Source: Shinisaurus crocodilurus
Taxonomy: Eukaryota; Chordata; Lepidosauria; Squamata; Shinisauridae
Reading direction: 5' to 3'
NCBI GenBank assembly: GCA_021292165.1
Contig: CM037877.1
Coordinates: forward strand, 12,701,980-12,765,979
Length of the DNA stretch: 64,000 nt
A program made the position numbers and the translations under genes. The notes below the pieces were generated by a model. That model was not told the origin of the DNA, searched no databases, and saw nothing but the letters and a program-made list of their open reading frames with translations. The number at the start of each line of letters is the position of its first letter. Positions within the stretch are counted from its first letter, which is position 1. This document shows, in pieces, positions 1 through 9,231 of this stretch.

Positions 1-394
1 ATAAGGTCTTTAAAGCTCTGTGCCTGCATCACAGATAAGAAGCAATCGTGCTTTTTGGTTCATTTCAAAATGCTTGGATCAAGTTCGCACCAAGGCTACA
101 AAAATGCCTGGTGTGTGTGTGTGGGGGGGGAACCACCTCACTAAATAATAAAGATGCTTTGTGTTGCTGTTTACAGATCGTTTCCTTTATCTTTCCATTC
201 AGTACATCGCACTGGGTCAGACTTTAGTAGTGTTGGGGGGCAGTTATGTCAACGCTGATGAATGAGATTTATTTTTAAGCAACACACGGGCAATGCACAG
301 ATCGTTCTACAAAGTACAGGTCAGGGAACTCAAAAAAGTACTCCGTGAATATGGACGAGCTGGCAGATGATGGAGCAGACACTGTTTTAAACGC
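1..394. other. MBD2 intron 5 sequence, nothing recognised
   Basis: No coding segment or repeat family is recognised here. It is read as intron because the last MBD2 coding exon was not found anywhere in 1-5530 on the minus strand. Confidence 0.5.
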
Positions 395-397
395 CAT

Positions 398-430
398 GAG
401 AGCGAGAGCGAGAGCGAGAGCGAGAGCGAG
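398..430. repeat. (GAGAGC)n short tandem repeat
   Basis: About five and a half perfect copies of a 6-bp unit. Confidence 0.9.
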
Positions 431-496
431 CACATTATAAAATCACCCACTGGCATTTATAGAGTAAGCTTAAAGTAAATGTGTGTAGCTCTCTCT

Positions 497-498
<2 letters not shown>

Positions 499-574
<76 letters not shown>
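499..574. repeat. Compound (GT)n(GA)n microsatellite
   Basis: A GT run passes directly into a long GA run. It lies at the edge of an L2-like LINE fragment and produces artificial Arg/Glu and Ser/Leu repeat reading frames on both strands. Confidence 0.95.
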
Positions 575-577
<3 letters not shown>

Positions 578-830
578 GGTTCAGAGTCCCCTGATCTTAG
601 AGCAGTGTTCTCCAACCTTGGGTCCCCAGATGTTTTTGGCCCACAACTCCCAGCATGCCCCAGCCAGCATAGCTGGCTGGGGCATGCTGGGAGTTGTAGG
701 CCAAAAACATCTGGGGACCCAAGGTTGGAGAACACTGTCTTAGAAAGTGGTCAGGCTGGTACGGGAGGAGGCGATCCCCGGGGTATCCCAAAGTGTCATA
801 GTCCTGGAGGACACATATGGGTCACGTGAG
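575..830 (-). pseudogene. L2-like LINE ORF2 C-terminal fragment, split by a hAT MITE
   Basis: Read on the minus strand, the right flank of the MITE encodes GDRLLPYQPDHFL and the left flank LRSGDSEP. Together they resemble the conserved C-terminal stretch of L2/CR1-group ORF2 proteins (the same motif occurs near 8.03 kb). The 135-bp hAT MITE at 603-737 interrupts it, with an imperfect 8-bp duplication. No intact frame remains. Clade assignment is from motif memory only. Confidence 0.55.
603..737. mobile_element. Fold-back hAT (Buster-type) MITE, family H1
   Basis: A near-perfect palindrome with ends CAGTGTTCTCCAACCTTGGG and its inverse. Flanking 8-mers TCTTAGAG and TCTTAGAA match at 7 of 8. 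Each arm carries CTACAACTCCCAGCATGC or a close variant. Confidence 0.9.
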
Positions 831-1024
831 AATGGAAACACACAAAGGTTTTCCCCACAATTGCGACTGAGACCGTACACAACGAAAGCCCCGTCCAGGC
901 CTTCTCCCATGTTTGCTGTACCTGGTAAGGGGAGAAGGCACACTCCAGCCACGCCCCATCTGTCATCGCATTTGTCGCCCTCTACTCGCGGAGGGCGACT
1001 TTCTGAAGAGGAAAGTCTCCAGTA

Positions 1025-1202
1025 TCATAGATTTCATAGATCGTAGAGTTGGAAGGAGCCTACAACAAGGCCATCGAGTCCAACCCCCTGCTCAATGCAG
1101 GAAACTTAAGAGGAGGGGGTCTCCCATCCAAGTAATAACCAGGCCTGACCCTGCTTAGCTTTCCACGCTCAGACAAGCTGAGCCAGCATGAACCACAGGC
1201 CT
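1025..1202 (-). mobile_element. 5S rRNA-headed SINE with CR1-like tail
   Basis: The minus strand reads a 5S-rRNA-like head (AAGCTAAGCAGGGTCAGGCC, then TTGGATGGGAGACC) followed by a CR1-like tail (TTGGACTCGATGGCCTTGT, then CCAACTC). It has small indels, so it is an old copy. Confidence 0.8.
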
Positions 1203-2285
1203 GTATCCATGCAGGCTCTCCATGTGTGCCAGAATGCAGATTTTTCCAGTGTTCCGGCTTGCATGGAGGGCTTCCACAGATACAGGGGTCTCTCCCCCAG
1301 ACAGTCGCCCTCCACGAGAGCAAAAGGTGGCAAATGCAACGATGAAGGCAGGGCAGGCCCTCTCCTCACGTGTTTGCTCCACCTGGTAAGGGAGCGCCTG
1401 AACCGGACTCCTCTCTCTGTCACACGAATTTTACCAGAGAGAAGGGCTCCACATTGTAAAACCAAGATGGCGGCAACTTGCACCAGGGGAACTACTTTTA
1501 AGTGAAAACGCATCATTACAAGTTGAATAGGAACTCCAGGTCTGAAGCAAATGACTTTCCCATTAAAATGCTCCGCTTGATTTCCAATGCTAATTTGTAG
1601 AAGCAGCACTGTTGGCGGGGGGGAGTCTCACAATAGGTAACTGACTCAATAGGCAAGTGTGGCCCATGCAAATATAATACAGCATAATTAAAAATAAAAT
1701 CATAAAACGGAGTGTGACATGGAGGACAAAGGAATGAAAGGAAAGTGGCTCTCCGAAGCAAGCAAACCTTAGAAATGCTACTTTTCCAACAGAGAGTTGG
1801 AGAACTGTGATTTAAGACTGCCCTCTGCTGGTGCCTGTGGGGATGTCAATTGTTCAAAATAAAAGTTGGAACATTTCTTTTTATGAGTTTCGCTGTCTCC
1901 CGCTGGAGGCAGAAATAATAGGGAGAAAAACCATGCTGTGTTAACTTTTTATGCTTCCATTACATCGTTCAAGACATCATGAAGCTGAAAAAATGCTTAG
2001 TCCTGAACTTTAAAAAGATGGTAGAGACTATTATGCCAAAATAACTTTCAAAGGGGAAAGGAGGGGGGGGGGAAGGACTTGGGGATTTATGACATCAAGC
2101 AGCTGTGTTCTTCTCTCAAGTTCAAACCATTCCAGGCCTCCTCAATATTAAATGAGATCTTTTACCTATTTCATTTAAAAACTGTTTAGTCAACCAAAGT
2201 TGCTCTCCACCTTGGCTTGCCAAAGATAAAGCAAAAGGTCATAAAGGCTTTTGTGAAACTGTTATGCGCTAGGATTGATCTACGC
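1203..2285. other. Intron, no gene; partly palindromic repeat debris
   Basis: The segment around 1300-1395 is roughly the inverse of 905-1020, suggesting that 0.9-1.4 kb is an older fold-back element with the 5S SINE inside it. The rest, to 2285, is unrecognised, with no splice-flanked conserved frame. Confidence 0.4.
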
Positions 2286-2407
2286 CAGTGTTCTCCAACC
2301 TTGGGTCCCCAGATGTTTTTGGCCTACAACTCCCAGCATGCCCCAGCCAGCCAGTTTTTGGCTTTGTAGGCCAAAAACATCTGGGGAGCCAAGGTTGGAG
2401 AACACTG
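2286..2407. mobile_element. Fold-back hAT MITE, family H1
   Basis: The same ends as the 603-737 copy, with a perfect 8-bp target duplication ATCTACGC on both sides. The centre is partly rearranged. Confidence 0.92.
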
Positions 2408-2767
2408 ATCTACGCAAACACCAGATCCTGTGGTAAAGCTGTTCCTGGGTTGCACCACTTCATACGGCTGTTGTGATGGGTGGCTGCATTTCTAATCATT
2501 TCCCCATGACAAAAAAATTCCCTACACATAAAACTGTAGTGTGCCAGGGGAAGGCTGAGCAAGAACTCTTCCCCAACCCTAGGGCAGCTATTTTTTGTTC
2601 TGTGAAAGGTTAACAATAATAACAACTAAAACAACAAGCATTAAAAAGTGCAAGCACCATCTCCATATTGCAGTCTGCAGCCCAGGAATAGTTTTGACCA
2701 CATGATCTGCTGTTGCTGTATACTACCTCTTAGATGTATTTGTTCTGCTTTGAAGACATTCACTCTT

Positions 2768-3008
2768 TATTTTATTTATTTATTTATTTATTATATTTAT
2801 ACCCCGCCTTTTTTCCTCCAAGGAACCCACGGCGGCTTACATAATCCTCCTCTCCATTTTATCCTCACAACAACCCTGTGAGGTAGGTTAGGCTAAGAGT
2901 CAGTGATTGGTCCAAAGTCACCCAGTGAGCTTCATGGCCGAGCGGGGACTAGAACCCAGGTCTCCTGAGTCCTAGGCCGGATCTCTCGCCACTATGCCAC
3001 ACTGGCTC
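2768..3008 (-). mobile_element. tRNA-headed CORE-SINE
   Basis: Minus strand: a head like GCCAGTGTGGCATAGTGG, a tRNA-like B-box region (GGTTCTAGTCCCCGCT), a MIR-like core (GGTGACTTTGG ... TCACTGACTCT) and an (AATA)n tail. It is the most numerous SINE in the window. Confidence 0.88.
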
Positions 3009-3061
3009 TGTATGACATGAACACAAAGCATCAAGGAGTTCGCATATAAAGACAATAGGAG

Positions 3062-3290
3062 CTAATTCTTTGGGCGGATTCGCACAACCACGGAGGGAAC
3101 ATAAGCCATGGCGGCTTATTTTCCCTCCTCGTGCATGCCAGCTGCAAACTGCATAATTACCCACGCTGACCACTGGCTGTTGTGACGTCCAGACACAGCG
3201 AGGGTGGGTCGCTGGGCTGGTTTACAATCCACCCTGTAACCCTAGAACAAGCCGTGGGCTTATTTCCCCTCCATGATTGTGTGAACCCGG
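3062..3290. mobile_element. Palindromic MITE, family N (degraded)
   Basis: The ends GGCGGATTCGCACAACCACGG and the inverse of CATGATTGTGTGAACCCGGTC pair imperfectly. The interior holds GCCATGG/AAGCCGTGG arms. It is related to the blocks at 27.66 kb and 49.5 kb. Confidence 0.5.
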
Positions 3291-3295
3291 TCAGA

Positions 3296-3326
3296 GTGTG
3301 TGTGTGTGTGTGTGTGTATGTGTGTA
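3296..3326. repeat. (GT)n microsatellite
   Basis: A dinucleotide run with a few interruptions. Confidence 0.9.
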
Positions 3327-3559
3327 TATTTAGGAGGGGGAAGCAGGCTTTCTGCAATCCAGAAGGCTTGCTTTCCTGAAAAAGACAGTACTGAACTTCA
3401 GTGGAAGGACTGCTTCTATGGGTTGGCTTCTTCACCAACTGGCCAACCCGCCTCTCCTTCCCCGAGTCCATTTGCAGCTCCTTCTCACTCTGGAGGGAAG
3501 AGCCTGTAAATCCAGACTGCGCTGATAAATTGCTAGAGACTGGAAGGGACCATTTAAAT

Positions 3560-3780
3560 TTCTTTATTATTTATTTGTAAATGGATAAGTCACCTTTCGC
3601 CCCCAAGACAGCTTAAAGTTAAGCCTTGCAACAACTTGAAAAATTCTGTACACCCACTGGATACATAGCCCTAATTATATTGTACTGTACCTTGATAGGG
3701 ATTTTAATTGTAAGCCACTGTGGGAGTCAATCTTGGCTGGAAAGTGTTGGGGGGCAGGGAATAAATAAAGAGCACTATGG
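3560..3780. mobile_element. LINE 3'-end remnants
   Basis: The piece starting TTATTATTTATTTGTAAATG reads as a minus-strand LINE tail. The following part (TTTTAATTGTAAGCCACTGTGGGAGTC ... GGGAATAAATAAAG) looks like a plus-strand LINE 3' UTR. Family is uncertain. Confidence 0.45.
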
Positions 3781-3827
3781 GGCCAGAAAACAAAAAACAT
3801 ATTTGCTCATTACACCTGCCCATTAAA

Positions 3828-3952
3828 GGCGCAATCCAATGCATGTTTAGACCGAGAAAAGGCCTACAACTCCCAGCATGCCCCAGCCAGCTGGGGCATG
3901 CTGGGAGTTGAAGACCTTTTTTGGGTCTAAACATGCATAGGATTGCAGCCTC
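3828..3952. mobile_element. Fold-back MITE with different ends (family H5)
   Basis: The arms pair GCAATCCAATGCATGTTTAG with CTAAACATGCATAGGATTGC. The centre is CTACAACTCCCAGCATGC and its inverse, the same core as family H1 but with unrelated ends. Confidence 0.8.
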
Positions 3953-3969
3953 AGAATCAGATTCTTTTG

Positions 3970-5205
3970 TCACTAGCGCCTGTCAGCCGCCATGCTGATA
4001 GCGCATTGTTCTCTTGGAATCTGGATATCTCCACGGTATATTACAGGCATGGGGTGCTTCCTGTCTTAAGATGTCTTCAGATCTGCAAAGCGCCAAGGCC
4101 CAGGCAGGACAAAAAATGGACATACTGCAAGATAAAAAGCGTGCCGTGTACTGCAGCGAACAAGTTGAAGGTCCTGGTACAACAGTGTCATTTCTTGCAC
4201 AGGACTCGGAGCATTTGGTTGGGATTACACTTCCACATGGGGCTCCTTGTGATCAACCATCCATGTTTCTGGAGGGGTCCATGCCTGCTTAGCTACAGGA
4301 AGGCTGCTGCATCTCATATCCCGCCCCCCCCGGACCATTCGCATGGGCCCAAAATTAATAACGATTCAAAGGCCATTCATCAATGATTTTTCAAGGGGAT
4401 GGAAAAGAACCATATAATTTGCCCACCCAGGTGGACCCTTCTCACAGCAATTTGGAACTGGATCGCTGGGAAGCTGATCACACATCACTTCAATAACGTA
4501 TGAACTGGACCTCAAAAATGCCATGTAAATTCTGGGGCTATCAAATGGGGGGGGGGGGGCAGACACAAGGCAGGCATAATGAAGCTGCACTCAGGGGTGT
4601 GAACTTCCACTGGGAATGTACCCACTGTCATATTTCATGCAGCATAAGCCAACATGGCCCCATTTGATTTACTTCCTTGTTTATGAACCGGCACGGGCTG
4701 TACGTTGTCGTGTCAGCAGAAATACACAAAAGCTTTGGGAACAGCGCATCACTTGCTGAGGTAGCAGAAGCTCAAAATACATCCTACGAAATCTGGGCCC
4801 AAACAGGACGGGAAAAGGGTACGCCTTTTCCTTAAAACACAGGCGCATAATGAAGTGCAGCTCTTTCAGCAAAATGCTATCTGGGATGTAAAGTTCTAGT
4901 GCTGGCAAAGACCGAGCCCCCGTGGGCTAGAGAGGATGCAAGGACCTGGGAGCAGTGGAGTGGAGGCCAAGCGGGATGGGATTTCGATCCCAGGCAGGAG
5001 CTACCATGACCAGACCCGCAGGGGCAGGCACGACTCCAACACAGAGGCAGAGGAACCCGCTGGATCAGGAAGACCAGCAGCACAAGCTCTAGAGGTGCTG
5101 ACCGCAGCCCAGACCCTGACCAATGGCTAAACTCCCTCCATTCCGTTCAGCAGGATAGGCGGCAGAAGAACACAACAAGGGTTTTTCCCTTTCTCTCTTC
5201 CTCTT
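3970..5205. other. Intron 5, no gene recognised
   Basis: No known repeat or exon is recognised. It includes a poly-G tract near 4547-4559. A minus-strand search by eye for the missing MBD2 coiled-coil exon was negative. Confidence 0.5.
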
Positions 5206-5224
5206 CCTCTCCCCTCACCCAAAG

Positions 5225-5265
5225 TAACGCTGGGTACGGTGTATTCTGGAAAATGTAGTTCATTC
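5225..5265 (-). promoter_or_regulatory. Candidate ZNF143/THAP11-like site
   Basis: The minus strand reads GAACTACATTTTCCAGAATAC, similar to the ACTACAAyTCCCAGmATGC promoter motif. It is about 270 bp downstream of exon 5 and not inside a recognised MITE. No binding evidence is available. Confidence 0.35.
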
Positions 5266-5530
5266 CAGGGCTCCTAAAACTGCAGGAGCTCTTAAAAGAA
5301 CGACACTTCCTAGAGTTCGCCAAGTCCCTTCGCGCAGCGAGCCAGGTCGCCAGTGCGGTGACATTGTTCAAGGTCTGAACAGCGTTCTTAGATCCACCCA
5401 GGATGGAAGAGAGGAAGTACCCAATATAAACAGACGACTTGCCGGTTAACTGTAGAGAATTGCGTCTGTCGCAGAGAATAAGGGGAGAAGCCCTTTCCCA
5501 CTGTCGCACCATGGGGGGAGCCAGACTCAC

Positions 5531-5708
5531 CGAATATCCTCGTCCGTAACAATGAAGGCCTTGCAGAGAGGTTGGGATGTGTTGAGCCACACCGCTGGGT
5601 TCTTTTCCACTGCGGCAGAGAGCTGCCCCGTGATGGGAGCAGAACTCGTGTGCAATGCGCTGGCAACAGCAGACAGGAGGGTGTCATCGTTGTTCCCGGG
5701 GCCAACTC
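5531..5708 (-). CDS. MBD2: MBD2 exon 5 (post-MBD helical region)
   Basis: This internal exon encodes the segment starting VGPGNNDDTLLSAVASAL and ending FIVTDEDI, near-identical to vertebrate MBD2 as recalled. It spans 178 nt: two bases complete the Gly codon begun in exon 4, then 58 codons, then two bases of an Arg codon. The acceptor is TTCTAG/GAGTTG and the donor CG/GTGAGT, both strong. The sequence differs from MBD3 in ways that favour MBD2 (SSAPITGQ, CKAFIVTDEDI). In the family this region lies between the chromatin-binding part and the C-terminal coiled coil that contacts GATAD2/p66 in NuRD. The next exon, carrying that coiled coil (about 40 residues), is off the left edge of the window. 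MBD2 identity is near certain. Confidence 0.97.
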
Positions 5709-5938
5709 CTAGAATGCAAATGCAAGACGTGCCCATTAAAACTCAACATATTAGGATCCAAAGGGCAGGACACCAAATCTGACCTGCGACCCCAAAACCA
5801 GGACCCCCCCCCATACCCCACTTCCAAACAGGTCAGTTGATATTATATTTCATTTGTTTTCATAGAACCATAGCATAGTAGACATCCACCACTTCATTTT
5901 CCAAGAATGTCCTTAACGTTCCATCATTCTGGGACAAG

Positions 5939-6076
5939 ACTAGGGAACCTGTAGCCTTCCAGATGTTGTTCGACTCCCAATGCCCATCAGCCCCAGCCAG
6001 CATGGCCAATGGTCAGGGGGCATGGGAATTGCAGCCCAAAAGCATCTAGAGGGCCATAAATTCTCCAGCCCTGTTC
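5939..6076. mobile_element. Old hAT-like fold-back MITE (H4-related)
   Basis: Diverged arms around CCAGATGTTGTTCGACTCCC and the inverse of GGGAATTGCAGCCCAAAAGC, with the CCCAGCCAGCATGGCC centre shared with other H4 copies. Confidence 0.6.
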
Positions 6077-6114
6077 TAGGGCATTCCGAGGGGGGGGGAA
6101 ATGGTGGCCAGAAC

Positions 6115-6150
6115 AACACACACACAGACACACGGACACACACACAAACA
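6115..6150. repeat. (CA)n-rich microsatellite
   Basis: An imperfect CACA/CAGACA run. A (CAAAAA)n run follows at about 6417-6446. Confidence 0.85.
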
Positions 6151-6685
6151 TGGCTGCCATTCTTTTCCTAGAATGCACCGGAATTGTGCAAAATCTGGGG
6201 AAATAACATGGAAGCCACCAGGAGGCAGGCACTGGGAGGACCACCATTGCTATCAGAGAAGGTAAGCTCCTCACCATGAGTGAGGAGTGGGATTAACAGA
6301 AATGAACCCCATTTGTTATCCTTAGCATTCATTTTGTAGCAACTGAATGGGTCCTATTCAGTTCAATTTTTCATTTGTTATGAAACAAAAGCACACCTCT
6401 AATATTCTGCCAACAGCAAAAACAAAAACAAAAACAAAAACAAAAAAACAGGGGAGGGTGCTGTAGTATTTGTGCCCCCAAACCCAGCACCAGATGCTTG
6501 CATGCCTAGTGGTTAGTAATCCTAATAACCAAAAGAATAATGCCCCTGTTTAGAAGAAGCATATTGCCAAACACTGAGTTGTGGGGACTGACAGCAGAAG
6601 ACAGACATCACCCTCACACTGTCCTGGTGAACCTCTCTAAGGTTACTGACAGGCTACTGTTGGTAGACCAAATGCTACGTTAGAC

Positions 6686-6820
6686 CAGTGTTTCTCAACC
6701 TTGGGTCCCCAGATGTTTTTGGCCTACAGCTCCCAGCATGCCCCAGCCAGCATAGCTGGCTGGGGCATGCCGGGAGTTGTAGGCCAAAAACATCTGGGGA
6801 CCCAAGGTTGAGAAACACTG
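6686..6820. mobile_element. Fold-back hAT MITE, family H1
   Basis: A 135-bp palindrome with ends CAGTGTTTCTCAACCTTGGG and a perfect 8-bp duplication CGTTAGAC. Confidence 0.93.
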
Positions 6821-6966
6821 CGTTAGACAGACCACTCTGCAATACCCAGCATGGCAATTCTTATAGACTGGTTCACATATACATATTTAGCACTGGATAG
6901 CTCCAGTATTAAGGGACAACCTGCATGTGTGAACAAGCCCTCACAGCACAAATGCCACAGAGAGAG

Positions 6967-7272
6967 ACTGGGTTCAGACAACACGATAACCCACACTCAA
7001 GGGTCGAGTATGGGTTGAGTGTGGGTTGTCGTTGAACTGTGGGTTGTTGTTGAAACATGGGTTATCGTGTTGTCTGAACCCAGCTGAGATAACAAACCAT
7101 GGCTTGTTAACCACAAACAACCCATGAAGAGAACCCATGGTTTGTTGTTGGCTTGTGAACTGTGGGTTGTTCACCATGGTTTGTTATCTTGGCTGGGTTC
7201 AGACAACACGATAACCCGCATTTCAACAACAACCCATGGTGTGTGAGTTATCGTGTTGTCTGAACCCAGTCA
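6967..7272. mobile_element. Palindromic MITE, family M
   Basis: The termini are ACTGGGTTCAGACAACACGA and its inverse. The interior is built of repeated inverted GGGTTGTT/AACAACCC blocks. It lies 169 bp from exon 4. The target duplication is not resolved. Confidence 0.85.
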
Positions 7273-7440
7273 GAGTGTCCGTATCATCACATATAAACAT
7301 GCTTATCAGCAGATTCCATTCACACAATCACCTCAAAGTCAAGGGATGTAGATGCATGTGTGTGAACTGTCTCTATGGAACCCAATTTGAGAATCACCAA
7401 TTTATTAGAGGGCATTAAATGTCACCGAGGCAAAGAGTAC

Positions 7441-7531
7441 CTTGAAGGCCTTTAGGCAGCTCCATAGATTTTATGATCTGCTCACTCACATCGGATGCAC
7501 TTAAGCCTTGCAGCCTCTTCTCCCAAAAAAG
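7441..7531 (-). CDS. MBD2: MBD2 exon 4
   Basis: A 91-nt exon encoding LFWEKRLQGLSASDVSEQII followed by KSMELPKGLQ and the first base of a Gly codon that exon 5 completes. The acceptor is CTTTCAG/CTTTTT and the donor CAAG/GTACTC. The peptide matches the MBD2 segment after the intrinsically disordered region; in NuRD work on this family the neighbouring disordered segment contacts the histone deacetylase core. T-to-S changes relative to the mammalian protein as recalled are conservative. The intron to exon 5 is only 1.7 kb and holds two MITEs, one ending 169 bp from this exon on its donor side. Identity is near certain. Confidence 0.97.
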
Positions 7532-7641
7532 CTGAAAGATTGAACAACCTGATTAATATAAAAAAAAACTGGAACATCTCAGCACTGCAGAAAGAAGACC
7601 AAACATACATTTTATTAAGCACTGACTTTATCCCGCTACAA

Positions 7642-7778
7642 CAGGGGTGGGCAACTTGTGGCCCTCCAGATGTTTTTGGGCCTACAACTCCCATCAGCCC
7701 TCGTCAGCACAGCCAATGGTGAGGGATGATGGGAGTTGAGACCCTCCGGATTTTTGGCCTACAAGTGACCAACCCCTG
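7642..7778. mobile_element. hAT fold-back MITE, family H2
   Basis: The ends CAGGGGTGGGCAAC and an inverted relative frame arms with CTACAACTCCCATCA. The flanking 8-mers CGCTACAA and CACTACAA match at 7 of 8. It lies 111 bp upstream of the exon 4 acceptor. Confidence 0.85.
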
Positions 7779-7984
7779 CACTACAAAAACATTGCAACCC
7801 TTACAGAGAGTCAAGTCAGCAGCAGGCAGGAGCTTTTAAGGCAGGAGTTCACAACCTGTAGCCCCCCAAGGTCACAATTGTGGGTCACCACATGTGCCCT
7901 GACCCCCCACACACACCAAATCCTACCCCTGCTCTCTACTTTCCCTTTCCCACAGATTCTCATACAGAACATTACTTCCTGCCA

Positions 7985-8400
7985 CATCTAGCAGCGAGGA
8001 AAGAACTGGGGTGTCTGCATGTGTGTGGCTACCTACGGGATCGCCTTCTCCCGTACAATCCGCCCCGCACACTCAGGTCCTCTGGGAAGAATTTACTTCA
8101 GCCAGCCAAAACTAGGCTGGCGGGTATTACCCAGAGGACCTTTTCTTCTGCTGCTCCCAAATTATGGAATGGCCTACCGGAGGAGATTCGTCAACTTAGC
8201 AGTATCTTAGAATTTAAAAAAGCCATTAAGACTGATGTCTTCCGGCAGGCCTATCCAGCGGAATTTTAGGTTGCTTTTAAGATGTTTTATAATGTTTTTA
8301 AGTAGTTTTAAGATGTTTTAATAGTATGGTGTGTTGATTAGTTTATGTATTTTGTATTTTTGTTGTTCCCTGCCTCGATCTAGACGGAGAGGCGGGTAAG
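7985..8400 (+). pseudogene. L2-like LINE ORF2 tail and 3' UTR
   Basis: The frame encodes RDRLLPYNPPRTLRSSGK ... FSSAAPKLWNGLPEEIRQ ... FKKAIKTDVFRQAYPAEF and a stop, the typical C-terminus of L2/CR1-group ORF2. A 3' UTR with GTTCCCTGCCTCGATCTAGA follows, ending in AATAAATTTATCATCATC. The element is 5'-truncated; upstream ORF2 sequence is absent. Confidence 0.75.
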
Positions 8401-8409
8401 AAATAAATT

Positions 8410-8410
8410 T

Positions 8411-8462
<52 letters not shown>
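8410..8462. repeat. (CAT)n microsatellite at the LINE tail
   Basis: About 17 CAT units grown from the 3' end of the preceding LINE. It gives a spurious poly-Asp frame on the minus strand. Confidence 0.95.
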
Positions 8463-8639
8463 CACGCATTAGCTCTGCCCCCTACGTGCCTTTGGCAAAA
8501 TGTCTGAGCGAGCCTCAAATAAGCAGGGTCCCTGATCGCACATTCAGAGTCTATGTAGGAACACCAAGAACATCCAGAGCACAGGGGAAGAGACTAACCA
8601 CCACCACCACCACCCTCGCCTGTGTTGGAGCCTTGAGAA

Positions 8640-9060
8640 CTGCACCAGGATGAGAGAGTGGTGCATGGGAGAGATCAGCTGCTGCAGGCTGCAAGAAATC
8701 TGGTGGCTATTTTCTGCACTTGGTACTCTTGGGGTAGTTGTTTGCCGTTTGTATTGTTTATTGATGCCTCAATGCATAGGAAAGGTTTATTTGGTGTATT
8801 TGGCTCTGGCTTACACATTACCAGTAAATAATAATTGATTATTATGCTATAATCATTGATTTTGCCTATTTTGTAATTAATCTGAAATGTTATAATGTTA
8901 TTATAAGTGAAATTAACTGTTTGGGTTGTTTATTATTGTAATGATGTACTTATTGTAACTGATGTATCAGTAGGCTTTCTTTTCTTGTTGTGAACATCCC
9001 TGAGAGCTTTGGCTGTTGGGAGGTATAGAAATGTAGTAGTAGTAGTAGTAGTAGTAGTAG
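8640..9060 (+). mobile_element. LINE 3' UTR fragment with (TAG)n tail
   Basis: It ends with the recurrent LINE tail TGTGAACATCCCTGAGAGCTTTGGCTGTTGGGAGG, followed by TATAGAAATG and nine TAG units. Similar tails end at 39.24 kb and 42.98 kb. Confidence 0.65.
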
Positions 9061-9218
9061 TCATTAATAATACATGCATAGGTTGTTTCGGAAATTATGC
9101 TGAACACACATGAGATGGGTGGTCCTTCTTTAAAGGAGAAGCACGGTGCCCAGGAAGCATCCTGGATTAATCCAGCTTGACAGAAAAAGAGAGAGAGAGA
9201 GAGAACATTTTGATTGTA

Positions 9219-9231
9219 GACACAGGGCAGT
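9219..9231. repeat. Left 13-bp target-site duplication of LINE
   Basis: GACACAGGGCAGT here is identical to 11664-11676. Confidence 0.9.

Noticed and set aside
479..829. Arg-Glu repeat open frames
   Set aside because: They arise from the GT/GA microsatellite and an MITE arm; both strands are equally open.
8318..8518. Minus-strand frame with a long poly-Asp run
   Set aside because: It is the reverse reading of the (CAT)n microsatellite at a LINE tail and has no independent support.
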